Positions 1 through 10,211 of a DNA stretch of 64,000 nt are shown here, in pieces. The stretch is from Piscirickettsiaceae bacterium. Its GTDB lineage: Bacteria; Pseudomonadota; Gammaproteobacteria; Nitrosococcales; Methylophagaceae. The stretch spans positions 1-64,000 of the forward strand of contig JAIBDY010000006.1 of NCBI GenBank assembly GCA_024685995.1. The letters are read 5' to 3'. The position numbers were made by a program, and so were the translations under genes. Position 1 is the stretch's first letter, and each line of letters opens with the position of its first letter. The notes under the pieces were generated by a model. It searched no databases and was not told where the DNA came from. It saw only the letters and a program-made list of their open reading frames with translations.

Positions 1-1697
1 TGGACGCCGGTAACATGCTCAAACCAGCGCTGGCGCGCGGCGAGCTGCACTGTGTGGGCGCCACCACGCTGGACGAGTATCGCGACAACGTGGAAAAAGA
101 TGCCGCGCTGGAGCGGCGCTTTCAAAAAGTGGTGATCGACGAGCCCACCGTCGAAGACACCATCGCGATTCTGCGCGGTTTAAGCGAACGCTATGAAGTG
201 CATCATAATGTTGATATTACTGATCCGGCGATTGTTGCGGCGGCGACCTTATCTCATCGTTATATCAGTGATCGGATGTTGCCCGATAAAGCCATTGACT
301 TGATCGATGAAGCGGCCAGTCGTATTCGAATGGAGATGGACTCTAAGCCTGAATCCATGGACCGGATGGACCGGCGATTAATTCAATTAAAAATCGAACG
401 GATCGCGCTTGAGAAAGAGTCTGATGATGCCTCCAAAAAACGGCTAAAAATCTTAGAAGATGAGATCTCAGCATTAGAACGTGATTTGGCTGATTTAGAA
501 GAAGTGTGGAAATCAGAAAAAGCGATGATGCATGGCAGTCAGGATGTCAAAGGGCGTTTAGAAAAAGCCAGAATGGATCTTGAAGTCGCCACGCGCAACA
601 ATGATCTGGATAAGATGTCTGAACTCAGATTTGGCATTATTCCTGAGCTAGAAAAACAACGGGACCTCGCCGATCAAGTTGAAACGCAAGACTTCACCCT
701 ATTACGCAATAAGGTTGGTGAAGCAGAGATTGCCGACGTTGTTTCTAAATGGACAGGGATCCCCGTCTCTAAAATGCTGGAAGGTGAACGCGATAAACTG
801 TTAAAAATGGACGAGGCGTTACATGAGCGTGTCGTCGGTCAAGAAGAGGCTGTGACCTCGGTCTCAAATGCGATTCGTCGTTCACGCGCGGGCTTATCGG
901 ATCCTAACAGACCCAATGGTTCCTTTTTATTCTTGGGGCCAACGGGGGTAGGTAAAACTGAGCTGTGTAAGGCATTGGCGACGTTTCTCTTTGATACCGA
1001 AGAAGCCATGGTACGGATCGATATGTCCGAGTTTATGGAAAAGCATAGTGTGGCTAGGTTAGTGGGTGCGCCTCCAGGGTATGTCGGTTATGAAGAAGGT
1101 GGCTATTTAACAGAAGCGGTCAGACGCAAACCTTATTCTGTTATCTTGTTAGATGAAGTTGAAAAAGCGCATTCCGATGTCTTTAATATTTTATTACAGG
1201 TATTGGATGATGGCCGGTTAACCGATGGTCAAGGAAGAACGGTCGATTTTAGAAATACCGTGGTTGTTATGACTTCTAACCTAGGCTCTAATATTATCCA
1301 AGAGCTGGCTGGAGAAGAGCAGTATGAGCACATGAAGTCTTCTGTGATGGAGATTGTCGGCCAACATTTTCGCCCTGAGTTTATCAACCGTGTTGACGAT
1401 GTGGTGGTCTTTCACCCATTGCAACGTGCACAAATTCATGCGATTGCTAAGATTCAATTGTCACATTTGAAACAACGGCTTGCTGAACATGATATTGGTT
1501 TTGAAATCAGCGATGTCGCATTGGATCGCCTCGCTGAAGCAGGCTTTGATCCTGTGTATGGTGCGAGACCATTAAAACGTGTCATTCAGCAACAATTGGA
1601 AAATAAACTAGCACAAGATTTATTGGCGGGTCATTTCAAAGCCGATGACATCATCAAAGTCGATATCGCTGACGATGAATTGGTCTTTAACACTTAG
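1..1697 (+). CDS. clpB: ATP-dependent chaperone ClpB (5' end outside window)
   Basis: C-terminal 564 residues of the ClpB disaggregase, a cytoplasmic AAA+ hexamer that resolubilises aggregated proteins with DnaK. The reading frame is open to the window edge (it continues D-A-G-N upstream of the first ATG), so about 290 residues are missing. Visible in order: the end of AAA-1 with the arginine-finger region (ALERRFQKV), the long M-domain coiled coil (about residues 110-230), AAA-2 with Walker [10 protein letters not shown] and Walker [12 protein letters not shown], and the C-terminal D2-small domain with GARPLKR. The first ~180 bases are about 62% G+C, against about 46% afterwards, although the protein stays canonical across the change. 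The next gene is convergent, with 33 bases between. Confidence 0.97.
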   Translation, partial: DAGNMLKPALARGELHCVGATTLDEYRDNVEKDAALERRFQKVVIDEPTVEDTIAILRGLSERYEVHHNVDITDPAIVAAATLSHRYISDRMLPDKAIDLIDEAASRIRMEMDSKPESMDRMDRRLIQLKIERIALEKESDDASKKRLKILEDEISALERDLADLEEVWKSEKAMMHGSQDVKGRLEKARMDLEVATRNNDLDKMSELRFGIIPELEKQRDLADQVETQDFTLLRNKVGEAEIADVVSKWTGIPVSKMLEGERDKLLKMDEALHERVVGQEEAVTSVSNAIRRSRAGLSDPNRPNGSFLFLGPTGVGKTELCKALATFLFDTEEAMVRIDMSEFMEKHSVARLVGAPPGYVGYEEGGYLTEAVRRKPYSVILLDEVEKAHSDVFNILLQVLDDGRLTDGQGRTVDFRNTVVVMTSNLGSNIIQELAGEEQYEHMKSSVMEIVGQHFRPEFINRVDDVVVFHPLQRAQIHAIAKIQLSHLKQRLAEHDIGFEISDVALDRLAEAGFDPVYGARPLKRVIQQQLENKLAQDLLAGHFKADDIIKVDIADDELVFNT

Positions 1698-1730
1698 CTA
1701 AGGCGGAGGGGGAATTGCTGTTAAATGACA

Positions 1731-3890
1731 TTAATTAATTGACAGTAATTCTTCTTGCTTTAAGACCAAGCCCCATTCCTCCGTGTATTCAGCTTCATTG
1801 CGAGGTCGTCCGATATGGAAGCCTTGCGCATGATCTACGCCAAACTCTTTTAATAAGGCGAGAATGTCGGCATTTTCGACGAACTCAGCAGTGGTTTTCT
1901 TGCCCATGCCTTTGGCTACATCGATAAGTGCTTTGACAAATAACTGATCGTCTGCATTAGTATCTAAATCTTTAATGAAAGTCCCATCAATTTTAATGAT
2001 ATCAACTGGTAATTCACGCATATAGTTAAAAGAAGAGAAGCCAACACCAAAGTCATCTAGTGCAAACTGGCAGCCAAGCGCTTTGATAGCAATCATCATT
2101 TCTTTGGCTTGTTTGATGTTGGATACCGCCGCTGTTTCTGTAATCTCGAAAATAAGTCCTTTTGGTTTGACTCCCGATCGTGCCATAAAATGCTTCAACA
2201 TTGGGATAAGCAAAGGATCGTCGGCAATGGTACCGGATAGGTTGACCGAGAAGGTCACATCAGCGCCAGCTTGTTGTAGCTCTGCCAATTTATGAATGGC
2301 TTTGTGCATGACATAGTGATCAATTTTATTGATAAGGCCGATTTGTTCGGCGACTTCAATAAATTTGCCGGGCAAACTGACCTCCCCTGTTTCAGGATCG
2401 AACATTCGTATCAATACTTCATAATGTTTTACCTTGTTTGATTGGATATCCAAGATAGGTTGAAAATAAAGAACAAAATGATCATGTTCAAGTGCTTGCT
2501 CAATTTGCTGCTTCCAAAACACCCGTGTTTCTAACTGATTTTGAGTATCATCGTTGGGTGAAAAAGTATGGAAAATACCTTTGCCACTCGATTTTGCTTT
2601 ATACATGGCCAGATCAGCGAAGCCCATCAATTCATGAACCGTCGCGTCATGTAAGGGATAATGCACAATGCCGATACTGGTTGAAATTTTATGTCGAACA
2701 TGACCATATTGAAGTTGAATTTGACTAAGTTCTTTGATGATTTTCTGAGCCAGTACTTCTGCGCCTTTGAGATTACTCTCAGGCATGAGAATGGCGAACT
2801 CATCCCCGCCTAATCTGGCGACCAGATCCGTAAACCGGGTGACACGAATCAAGGCATTTGCGACTAAGCGTAGTAATTCATCACCGGCACGGTGACCGCT
2901 AGTGTCATTAATGTCTTTGAACTGGTCCAAATCTAAGAAAAGTAGTGCATTCTGATGTCGATAGCGAATCGCAGTTTGCAATGATTTTTCAAACTCATCA
3001 GTAAACTTACGGCGATTGCATAGATCGGTTAAGGGATCATGTTCGGCTAGCCATACAATATGTTTATCCGCTTCTTTCTTTTCGGTCGTATCCATGCCAA
3101 CCGACAAGATGGATGCCTTGTTACCATTGACAGCAATAGGGGAGTGTAGCCAAGAAATATGTTTTATGTGACCGGCACGGTCTATGAGTTCAGCGTCTTG
3201 TTGTGCAATGGGCATATTACCGGCGAATAATTCTTTAAATATGCTTTGTGTTTCAGTCCAATTTCCTGAAGGAAACAGCCGAGCAGCGTTAGTTTCTAGC
3301 AGCGCACTTTCGCTTAGGCCTGTGATTTCCTGACCATGCTGATTAAACAGCGTGATATTAAATTGGTCATTGACGGTTAAAATAATTAGCTGCGCGGTGT
3401 CGACCAAGCTCTTAACAAAGTCACGCTCGGTTTGGAGTTCATTATTTTTAGTGTTGATAGAAAGGGTCCGATTCAACATGTCGGCATCGAGCTTTTCAAG
3501 TAATGTCGTTAATTGACAAGCAGCATCATGCAAGCCAGTGATTTCATGATGATTTGATGCGTCTGCAATGAGTTGGAACTGCGCTTTTGCGACATCATAT
3601 TGCTTAGACGATAATAGTGGCAATGTTTGTGTGATTTGCTCAAGGTTATTCAATGGCCGTGATAGCGCTAGATAGGTTCTGATGGAGAACAGTAAAGCCA
3701 GAACAAGTAAACACACAATGGCGGCGCTGTGATAAAGGATTAAGTCGGCTTGTGAGACACCATTGGGAAGTGCCTTGTAATAGGTGACATACCCAGCAAC
3801 AGCAAGGCAGGCTAAACCCGCAATCATGATGCTGGTAAAGGTCGTAATCGCTGTCTGCCATTGCAGGCTATTTTGCGAAATCTTAGCCAT
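1731..3890 (-). CDS. Membrane-anchored GGDEF/EAL c-di-GMP protein with PAS domain
   Basis: 719-residue cyclic-di-GMP turnover protein. Two N-terminal membrane segments (about residues 15-37 and 50-72) are followed by a HAMP-like/coiled linker, a PAS domain (about 155-270), a GGDEF domain and an EAL domain. The GGDEF motif is intact at 361-365, with an RxxD inhibitory site (RFTD, 352-355) at the usual five-residue spacing. The EAL signature reads EVL (491-493), and the LDDFG motif and KID lysine are present, so both synthesis and hydrolysis are possible; which dominates cannot be told. It lies downstream of the SDR gene on the same strand, separated by a 10-bp inverted repeat. c-di-GMP control would suit the nearby flagellar genes, but no direct link is visible. 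Confidence 0.93.
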   Translation of the reverse strand: MAKISQNSLQWQTAITTFTSIMIAGLACLAVAGYVTYYKALPNGVSQADLILYHSAAIVCLLVLALLFSIRTYLALSRPLNNLEQITQTLPLLSSKQYDVAKAQFQLIADASNHHEITGLHDAACQLTTLLEKLDADMLNRTLSINTKNNELQTERDFVKSLVDTAQLIILTVNDQFNITLFNQHGQEITGLSESALLETNAARLFPSGNWTETQSIFKELFAGNMPIAQQDAELIDRAGHIKHISWLHSPIAVNGNKASILSVGMDTTEKKEADKHIVWLAEHDPLTDLCNRRKFTDEFEKSLQTAIRYRHQNALLFLDLDQFKDINDTSGHRAGDELLRLVANALIRVTRFTDLVARLGGDEFAILMPESNLKGAEVLAQKIIKELSQIQLQYGHVRHKISTSIGIVHYPLHDATVHELMGFADLAMYKAKSSGKGIFHTFSPNDDTQNQLETRVFWKQQIEQALEHDHFVLYFQPILDIQSNKVKHYEVLIRMFDPETGEVSLPGKFIEVAEQIGLINKIDHYVMHKAIHKLAELQQAGADVTFSVNLSGTIADDPLLIPMLKHFMARSGVKPKGLIFEITETAAVSNIKQAKEMMIAIKALGCQFALDDFGVGFSSFNYMRELPVDIIKIDGTFIKDLDTNADDQLFVKALIDVAKGMGKKTTAEFVENADILALLKEFGVDHAQGFHIGRPRNEAEYTEEWGLVLKQEELLSIN

Positions 3891-3913
3891 AAATCCCTTA
3901 TTCTTAAAATTGG

Positions 3914-3947
3914 CTTAAGCGAAGTATGCCATAAATGTTCGCTTAAG
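3914..3947 (-). repeat. Perfect 10-bp inverted repeat between SDR gene and GGDEF/EAL gene
   Basis: CTTAAGCGAA (3914-3923) and TTCGCTTAAG (3938-3947) are exact reverse complements around a 14-base loop. The element starts 4 bases past the SDR stop and ends 23 bases before the GGDEF/EAL start codon on the minus strand. No proper T-tract follows, so it is a weak terminator at best. It could equally be an operator or a leader hairpin. Confidence 0.6.
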
Positions 3948-3950
3948 TTG

Positions 3951-4781
3951 TTAACTATCCGACACTTTGGCTAAAACCCAGTCTAAGCAACGGTGAGGCA
4001 GTAAACGTTTCAACGTGGCGAACAGGTAGGTTGGGAATGTGACGTAATAGCGAATTCTGGGTCGCTTGCTGTCAATAGCGTGAATTAACTTATCAACCAC
4101 TGCCTCTGGTGGTAGGGTAAAAGGCGCTGCGGGCCCTGTTTTTGTTAATCGTTTCTCCATGGCTTCATAGGTCTGACGGTGGGCGCTAGTCATTTTCTCA
4201 ATATGTTGTTGATATTTAGAAAAGGCATTGGCTCTAAACTGACTGGTGATCGGGCCCGGCTCTATCAGGCAGACATGTATATTGGTATTGGCGAGCTCAA
4301 GCCTTAAGGTATCGGCGAGGCCTTCAAGGGCATACTTACTTGCATTGTAAGCACCCCGATAGGCCAGAGATATAATGCCTAAGACAGAACTGTTATAAAT
4401 GATTCTGCCACCGCCTTGTTGTCGCATATGAGCAATGATCAAATTGGTCAGTTCTTGTGTACCAAAAACATTGGTTTCAAATTGCTCACGCAATACGGTG
4501 CGCTTGAGATCTTCTACTGCACCGGGTTGACCATAGGCCGCATTATTGAATAACGCATCAATTCGACCCTCAAAATAGTTGAGGGCAAAAGATACTGCAT
4601 TCACAATGCTTTCGCTATGATTAAGGTCCAGCTCTATACACTGTATGCCCTTTTCTTTCAATGGGTTAGCGTCATCTATTGTTCTAACCGTGGCAATCAC
4701 CCGGTAACCTTTTTGATGCAAAATAAGCGCAGCAGAATAGCCAATGCCCGTAGAGCAACCCGTGATAAGTACGTTTTTCAT
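3951..4781 (-). CDS. ybbO: Short-chain dehydrogenase/reductase, YbbO-like
   Basis: 276-residue classical SDR, probably an NADP-dependent aldehyde/ketone reductase of the cytoplasm. It has the nucleotide-binding TGCSTGIG motif at the N-terminus, the NNAAYG motif, a catalytic serine in NSSVLG and the YNASK active site (YxxxK). The C-terminal half resembles E. coli YbbO: EPGPI, then a PPEAVVDK segment and a basic KRLLPHR tail. It is transcribed away from cheR; the 109-base divergent gap contains a small palindrome (TCAAAG-ACC-CTTTGA near 4848) but no promoter I would assign. The substrate is unknown. Confidence 0.85.
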   Translation of the reverse strand: MKNVLITGCSTGIGYSAALILHQKGYRVIATVRTIDDANPLKEKGIQCIELDLNHSESIVNAVSFALNYFEGRIDALFNNAAYGQPGAVEDLKRTVLREQFETNVFGTQELTNLIIAHMRQQGGGRIIYNSSVLGIISLAYRGAYNASKYALEGLADTLRLELANTNIHVCLIEPGPITSQFRANAFSKYQQHIEKMTSAHRQTYEAMEKRLTKTGPAAPFTLPPEAVVDKLIHAIDSKRPRIRYYVTFPTYLFATLKRLLPHRCLDWVLAKVSDS

Positions 4782-4890
4782 AGTATGATATTCCGTAAAT
4801 AATGATCACCTATCTTACTGTTAGATGAGCGGCGTTCACACTTATGTGTCAAAGACCCTTTGAACAGCATGAATTTGCTGGAAACAATAA

Positions 4891-5715
4891 ATGACTAGCG
4901 TTGAATATCAGCGATTCAAGACCTTTCTAGAGCAGACCTGTGGCATCTTGCTCGGAGATGGGAAACAATATCTGATTGATAGTCGTTTGGCGAGACTGTT
5001 ACGGATGGAAAAAATCGCCTCCATAACTGCCTTATTGTCGCGGATAGAACAACCTAGTCAACATCGCTTAAGGGACGCGGTCATCAATGCAATGACAACC
5101 AATGAAACATCATGGTTTCGTGACCAAAGTCCATTTACAGTATTAAAGCAGGTCGTTTTTCCCGAGTTAGCAAAGCAGGGCAAAGCGGGGATACGCGTCT
5201 GGTCTGCAGCCTGCTCATCGGGTCAGGAGCCTTATACGATCAGTATCACATTGAATGAGTATCTTGCAGCAATGCCTCATAGTAAGCTTCGTCAGATGCA
5301 AGTCATTGCCAGCGATATATCGGCCAGTATGATCGAGCAAGCGAAATCAGGCCAATACGATGGCCGAGTCTTAGCGCGAGGTTTAACCACGCAGCAAAGA
5401 CAATATTATTTCACTGCCGTTGGTGGTGATGACTGGGCGATCAACGATGATATCAAGCGTCGCGTCAGTTTTATGGAGCAGAACCTGTTGGGCAGTTATA
5501 GTCATTTAGGGACATTTGATATTATTTTTTGTCGAAATGTCCTTATCTATTTCTCACAACAACGTAAAGCAGATATATTGCAACGGCTATCAGCAGCACT
5601 GAACCCCGGCGGTTACTTATTTTTGGGAGCTTCTGAAACCCCAATGGGCTATAGCGAGCAGTTTGAAATGATCCGCAGTGCAATTGGCGTCTTTTTTCGG
5701 CTCAAGCAAGACTAA
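4891..5715 (+). CDS. cheR: Chemotaxis protein methyltransferase CheR
   Basis: 274-residue S-adenosylmethionine-dependent methyltransferase that methylates glutamates of chemoreceptors. The N-terminal all-alpha CheR domain (about 1-75, including NAMTTNETSWFRD) is followed by the Rossmann methyltransferase domain with the SAM motif VWSAACSSGQEPYT and the FCRNVLIYF motif. Length is normal. It stands alone here, about 9 kb ahead of flgB, whereas in many polar flagellates cheV-cheR sit next to flgB. Its stop overlaps the convergent DUF4126 gene by 4 bases. The receptors at 43.0 and 46.8 kb are possible substrates. Confidence 0.95.
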   Translation: MTSVEYQRFKTFLEQTCGILLGDGKQYLIDSRLARLLRMEKIASITALLSRIEQPSQHRLRDAVINAMTTNETSWFRDQSPFTVLKQVVFPELAKQGKAGIRVWSAACSSGQEPYTISITLNEYLAAMPHSKLRQMQVIASDISASMIEQAKSGQYDGRVLARGLTTQQRQYYFTAVGGDDWAINDDIKRRVSFMEQNLLGSYSHLGTFDIIFCRNVLIYFSQQRKADILQRLSAALNPGGYLFLGASETPMGYSEQFEMIRSAIGVFFRLKQD

Positions 5716-6374
5716 GGTTTAAATTGTTCATCTCGCAAATCTGTGAGTGACGTTGATTGCGTCTCGGTAGGCGGCGGTGCGCAGAATCCCAACCAGCTGC
5801 CGACCTTGCGAAAGAGTAATTTTACTAAGCGCCACAGCCGAGGTAAGGCCCAAATCATTAACAAGATGAAAGCCACTAAACCGATAATAAATAAGACGGG
5901 GTAATTCAATGCGGTCCATAAACCGCCGATAACCAGTAAATCCTCACTGATAGACGCGGTCCAGTTACTGACCGGTTCTGGAGAGGTGTTGATTAATAAC
6001 CGTGTCCCTGCTTTAGTGGTGTGTGAGCCAGCGGCAAGCGCTCCACCTAGCAAAGCTGTCGTCAGTTCAATTGCGGGTGTGACATCGCCAACGGCACTCG
6101 CAGCCAACATCGCCCCAGCCGGGATACGGATAAAAGTATGAATCGAATCCCAAGCGGAATCAACGCCGGGCATTTTGTCTGCAAAAAACTCGACACAATA
6201 CATAAAGCCTGCAGCCGTCATCACCATCGGATTGGCAACGACTTCGAGCTCAGCAGGTAGGGTGATATTACCGGTTGTAGCCATATAGCCGAGCATAAAG
6301 ACGGTAGCATAGAGGTTGATTCCGCTAGCCCATGCGGCGCCCATACTGAGCGCAATGACACTCACTGCATCCAT
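5712..6374 (-). CDS. DUF4126 family membrane protein
   Basis: 220-residue integral membrane protein matching the DUF4126 pattern: an N-terminal hydrophobic segment with a GINLYATV motif, a DKMPGVDSAWDSIHTFIRIP stretch, a glycine/alanine-rich segment around GGALAAGSHTTKAGTR, then hydrophobic segments near residues 145-180 and a basic C-terminal tail. The function of the family is not established. It is divergent from the Nif3-like gene and convergent with cheR. Confidence 0.8.
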   Translation of the reverse strand: MDAVSVIALSMGAAWASGINLYATVFMLGYMATTGNITLPAELEVVANPMVMTAAGFMYCVEFFADKMPGVDSAWDSIHTFIRIPAGAMLAASAVGDVTPAIELTTALLGGALAAGSHTTKAGTRLLINTSPEPVSNWTASISEDLLVIGGLWTALNYPVLFIIGLVAFILLMIWALPRLWRLVKLLFRKVGSWLGFCAPPPTETQSTSLTDLRDEQFKP

Positions 6375-6431
6375 TTATTAGTCTCCAGTTTGTTATAGTG
6401 CTAGTTTTCATGGCTGTCGATGGTATTAACA

Positions 6432-7190
6432 ATGATAACCCGAACAGAGTGTTTATCTTACATTGAGACCTTGTTAGAACCGACTCGGTTCCAAGATTAC
6501 TGTCCAAATGGGCTACAAGTCGCTGGTAATGAACACATTAACACCATAATAAGTGGCGTGACAGCAAGCCAAGCTTTAATTGATGCGGCCATAGATTTGC
6601 AAGCCGATGCGATTTTAGTGCATCACGGTTTTTTTTGGCGGGGTGAAGATCCCCGGGTGATCGGCATTAAACAACGGCGATTAAAACAATTGTTAATGCA
6701 TGATATTAATTTGATTGCTTATCACTTACCCCTAGATGCCCACCCGGGCTTAGGCAATAATGCGCAGTTAGCTAAGGTATTGGGCATCGAGGTGGATGGC
6801 ACAATAGCGGGTACAGATGAGCCCGCGATTGGTTTATCTGGGCGCTTGCTATCCCCCACACCGGTGTCAGAATTTGCCGCACAACTGGGTCAGCGTCTCG
6901 GGCGCGAGCCACTCGTAATTGAAGGTCATAATCGACCTATCACGACCATCGGGTGGTGTACTGGCGCTGCGCAAGGTTATATAGAGCAAGCGGCAGAGTT
7001 AGGATTAGATGCCTATTTAAGCGGTGAAGTCTCGGAACAAACCGCCCATTTAGCGCGTGAACTAGGCATTCATTATTTTGCAGCAGGTCATCATGCGACG
7101 GAACGCTATGGCGTTGCAGCATTGGGTGCCCACCTTGCAACGCAATTTGAGATTCAACATCAATTTATTGATATCGATAATCCAGTATAG
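6432..7190 (+). CDS. ybgI: Nif3-like dinuclear metal centre protein (YbgI family)
   Basis: 252-residue member of the NIF3/YbgI family, toroidal hexamers with a dinuclear metal site and no agreed reaction (sometimes labelled GTP cyclohydrolase 1 type 2). Metal-ligand motifs are visible: ILVHHGFFW near the N-terminus, [13 protein letters not shown] in the middle and [11 protein letters not shown] near the C-terminus. I chose the ATG at 6432 because it leaves 21 residues before DYCPNGLQV, as in E. coli YbgI; an in-frame ATG at 6420 would add four residues, and neither has a strong ribosome binding site. Confidence 0.9.
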   Translation: MITRTECLSYIETLLEPTRFQDYCPNGLQVAGNEHINTIISGVTASQALIDAAIDLQADAILVHHGFFWRGEDPRVIGIKQRRLKQLLMHDINLIAYHLPLDAHPGLGNNAQLAKVLGIEVDGTIAGTDEPAIGLSGRLLSPTPVSEFAAQLGQRLGREPLVIEGHNRPITTIGWCTGAAQGYIEQAAELGLDAYLSGEVSEQTAHLARELGIHYFAAGHHATERYGVAALGAHLATQFEIQHQFIDIDNPV

Positions 7191-7229
7191 TACTGATATG
7201 ACAGCCTTAAATGCATTTTATGTAAAGTA

Positions 7230-8567
7230 ATGACAATGGACTTGATGAGCAACATAAAACAGTTTTTTCAGAAAAGCTTATGGCAAGAGTTGCCAGTACA
7301 GTCCAATGCGCTTGTCAGAGGGATGTTCAATAGCTTGAGAGTGGCTTATATTGTCGTCAGGGAGCTAGCAAAAGGTGAGTTAAACCTGCGCGCAATGAGC
7401 CTAGTGTTCACAACGTTATTGTCTTTAGTACCGTTAATTGCCGTCGCTTTTTCAGTGTTAAAAGCCTTTGGTGTCCATAACCAGATCGAACCTTTTTTAT
7501 TGAGTTTGTTAGAGCCTTTGGGGGCTAAAGGTCCTGAAATTACAGCCAATATTATTGGTTTCGTGCAAAACGTGAAAGTTGGGGTTTTAGGCTCACTTGG
7601 CGTCGCGATGTTGTTCTACACTATTATCTCGCTGATTCAAAAGATCGAGCATGCTTTTAATTTTGTATGGCGTGTTAAACATGCCAGAACATTAGCGCGT
7701 CGATTTACTGACTACTTAAGTGTCATTATGATTGGGCCGGTGTTGGTCGTTGCAGCAATGGGGGTGGCGGCGACAGTACTGAACCATAACGTCGTGCAAA
7801 GCTTACAAGCGATCGAGCCTTTTGGTACATTGATTTTAACGGTAACGAAGCTGCTACCATATTTGATGATTATTGCAGCTTTTACCTTTCTCTATAAATT
7901 TATCCCCAATACCCGTGTTAAACTCGGCCCAGCCTTGATAGGGGCTTCTGTTGCTGGCGTGTTATGGATAGCCGTTGGGACGATGTTCGCCTCGTTTGTG
8001 GCCTCGTCGTCTAATTACACCGCCATTTATTCCAGTTTCGCTATTTTATTCTTTTTTATGATATGGCTCTATTTGGGTTGGTTTATTTTACTCACCGGAT
8101 CCCAAGTCGCCTTTTATCTTCAGCATCCAAAGCTGGTCAATGTGGGGGGGGAACACGTTGAATTAAGCCCTCGCTTACGTGAGCAAGTGGGCATTAGCCT
8201 AATGACCCAGATAGCCAAGCGTTTTTACGACCAAATGCCAGCATCAACGATAACTGAGTTGGAAGCTGAAACGGCATTGAGCAATTCAGTGTTACAAGAT
8301 TTATTATTGAAACTAGAACAAGGCGGCTTATTGGTTGAATTAATGGGGGATGAGCCGCGCTATCAACCAGCACGAGATATCGCGAATATTAAAGTGAGCG
8401 CGATCTTATATTGCTTGCGTACTGCAGAAGAATTAACAGGGCTAACAGTACGGGTTGAGAGCAGCCCAGCGATAGATCAGGTATTAAGTCGTCTACACGA
8501 AGCCCAACAAACGGTGCTGGAAGACATGAGTTTACGAGACTTAGTGATAGGATCCCAATCACGATGA
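7230..8567 (+). CDS. YihY/BrkB family inner membrane protein
   Basis: 445-residue polytopic membrane protein of the YihY family (formerly and wrongly called ribonuclease BN). The N-terminal ~300 residues hold about six transmembrane segments with family motifs such as LNLRAMSLVFTTLLSLVP, NFVWRV and FLYKFIPNTRV. The C-terminal ~140 residues are soluble and resemble a winged-helix-like extension seen in longer family members. Transport function is unproven. Its last four bases (ATGA) contain the start of coaBC, so the two are probably translated in series. Confidence 0.9.
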   Translation: MTMDLMSNIKQFFQKSLWQELPVQSNALVRGMFNSLRVAYIVVRELAKGELNLRAMSLVFTTLLSLVPLIAVAFSVLKAFGVHNQIEPFLLSLLEPLGAKGPEITANIIGFVQNVKVGVLGSLGVAMLFYTIISLIQKIEHAFNFVWRVKHARTLARRFTDYLSVIMIGPVLVVAAMGVAATVLNHNVVQSLQAIEPFGTLILTVTKLLPYLMIIAAFTFLYKFIPNTRVKLGPALIGASVAGVLWIAVGTMFASFVASSSNYTAIYSSFAILFFFMIWLYLGWFILLTGSQVAFYLQHPKLVNVGGEHVELSPRLREQVGISLMTQIAKRFYDQMPASTITELEAETALSNSVLQDLLLKLEQGGLLVELMGDEPRYQPARDIANIKVSAILYCLRTAEELTGLTVRVESSPAIDQVLSRLHEAQQTVLEDMSLRDLVIGSQSR

Positions 8568-9790
8568 CAGCGCAAGGATTAGCGGGCAAAAAAATTGTTT
8601 TAGGGGTCTCTGGCAGCATCGCTGCATACAAAGCCGCTGATTTGGTTCGTCTTTGTAAAAAAGCAGGTGCAGAAGTTAAAGTTGTGATGACCCAAGCAGC
8701 GGCTGAGTTTATTACGCCACTGACCATGCAAACATTGAGTGGTAGCCCGGTAGCTATGGCTTTACTCGATGCAGATGAAGAATCGACTATGGGGCACATC
8801 ACGTTGGCAAGGTGGGCTGATTGGGTGATTATCGCGCCAGCCAGTGCCAATACCTTGGCAAGGCTCGCGCAGGGACTAACCGATGATTTACTCTCTGCCT
8901 TATGCCTAGCCACACAAGCGCCGATTGCGATTGCCCCCGCGATGAATACGAAAATGTGGGCACACGAGGCGACGCAACAGAATCTCGCCACCTTAGTCGC
9001 AAGAGGTTTATATGTATTGGGACCCGATAGTGGTGAACAAGCTTGTGGCGAACTGGGTGAAGGCCGCTTATTAGAGCCGGAACAGATTGTTGCTGCGTTA
9101 TCGCGGTTGATGGTGCCCGCTCGGTTAGCGAGTAAGCGGGTTGTGATCACTGCCGGTCCGACGTACGAACCGATTGACCCGGTTAGGTTTATAGGCAATC
9201 GAAGTTCGGGCAAAATGGGCTTTGAATTGGCTAATGCGGCTGTTGAAGCGGGAGCTGAGGTGATATTAATCGCAGGGCCAGTGCATTTAACGACGCCGTC
9301 AGCCGTGACACGTATTAATGTGGAAACGGCGCAACAGATGTATGATGCGCTGATGGCGGTTCAGGGTGCTGACATCGTAATCGCTTGTGCGGCGGTGGCT
9401 GATTTTCGTCCGGTAGACTATCAACATCACAAAATCAAAAAAGTGGATCGAGGTGATACAACTCTTGCCTTGACTCAGAATCATGACATTGTGGCAGCGG
9501 TTGCCCGACAACCTTATAAACCGTTTGTAGTCGGCTTTGCGGCCGAAACAGATAATGTTGCGGCGTATGCCATAAGCAAAATGCAGCGTAAAAACCTAGA
9601 TATGATTGCCGCCAATAAAGTGGGGGATGGTCTAGGAATTGGCAGCGATACGAATGCATTGCAGGTGTTTTGGCCGCAGGGTGAAAAAACATTGCCCAAA
9701 GCATTAAAAAGCCACTTGGCAAGAGATCTAATGAGACTTATTATTGAGCGTTATGATGCAAAAAATTCAACTAAAAATTCTGGACCCTAG
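8564..9790 (+). CDS. coaBC: Bifunctional phosphopantothenoylcysteine decarboxylase / phosphopantothenate-cysteine ligase
   Basis: 408-residue CoaBC (Dfp), catalysing two steps of coenzyme A synthesis in the cytoplasm. The N-terminal FMN-binding CoaC half has GSIAAYKA, the catalytic-histidine region [11 protein letters not shown], the PAMNTKMW motif and the substrate-loop cysteine in GEQACGE. The C-terminal CoaB half has [22 protein letters not shown] and the [10 protein letters not shown] motif. It overlaps yihY by 4 bases upstream and dut by 35 bases downstream, which matches the usual dfp-dut pairing in gammaproteobacteria. Confidence 0.97.
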   Translation: MTAQGLAGKKIVLGVSGSIAAYKAADLVRLCKKAGAEVKVVMTQAAAEFITPLTMQTLSGSPVAMALLDADEESTMGHITLARWADWVIIAPASANTLARLAQGLTDDLLSALCLATQAPIAIAPAMNTKMWAHEATQQNLATLVARGLYVLGPDSGEQACGELGEGRLLEPEQIVAALSRLMVPARLASKRVVITAGPTYEPIDPVRFIGNRSSGKMGFELANAAVEAGAEVILIAGPVHLTTPSAVTRINVETAQQMYDALMAVQGADIVIACAAVADFRPVDYQHHKIKKVDRGDTTLALTQNHDIVAAVARQPYKPFVVGFAAETDNVAAYAISKMQRKNLDMIAANKVGDGLGIGSDTNALQVFWPQGEKTLPKALKSHLARDLMRLIIERYDAKNSTKNSGP

Positions 9791-10211
9791 ACTGGGCGAT
9801 GAGATTGCCTTACCTGACTATGCGACAGGGGGCTCCGCAGGTTTAGATTTGCGTGCTTGCCTAGACGACAAAATTACGCTTGCGCCACAACAGACGGTAT
9901 TGATACCGACTGGGCTTGCTATCCATATTAGTGACCCGACCTTGGCCGCAGTATTATTACCGCGTTCGGGTCTAGGGCATAAACATGGCATTGTGTTGGG
10001 CAACTTAGTAGGATTGATTGACAGCGATTATCAAGGACAAGTATTCGTATCATGTTGGAACCGTGGTCAGACCGCCTTTGATATTGATATTGGAGATAGA
10101 ATTGCACAAATGGTGTTTGTGCCCGTCGCCCAAGTTGAATTTGAGCATGTGGAAGATTTCACAAATTCAGATCGCGGCGAAGGTGGTTTTGGTCATACTG
10201 GACGACAATAA
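9756..10211 (+). CDS. dut: dUTP diphosphatase
   Basis: 151-residue trimeric dUTPase that hydrolyses dUTP to dUMP, keeping uracil out of DNA. All five family motifs are visible, including GSAGLDLRA (motif 1), PRSGLG (2), [13 protein letters not shown] (3), GDRIAQMV (4) and the glycine-rich [10 protein letters not shown] tail (5). The ATG at 9756 gives the same N-terminus as E. coli Dut (M-x-K-I-x-x-K-I-L-D-P-R) and sits 7 bases after a GAG; in-frame ATG 9753 and TTG 9744 are alternatives. Its stop TAA shares a base with the algC start (TAATG). Confidence 0.97.
   Translation: MQKIQLKILDPRLGDEIALPDYATGGSAGLDLRACLDDKITLAPQQTVLIPTGLAIHISDPTLAAVLLPRSGLGHKHGIVLGNLVGLIDSDYQGQVFVSCWNRGQTAFDIDIGDRIAQMVFVPVAQVEFEHVEDFTNSDRGEGGFGHTGRQ

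Noticed and set aside
8389-9213. 274-codon open frame on the minus strand
   Set aside because: It lies wholly antisense to yihY and coaBC, both of which have full family motifs; its composition is that of a mirror frame.
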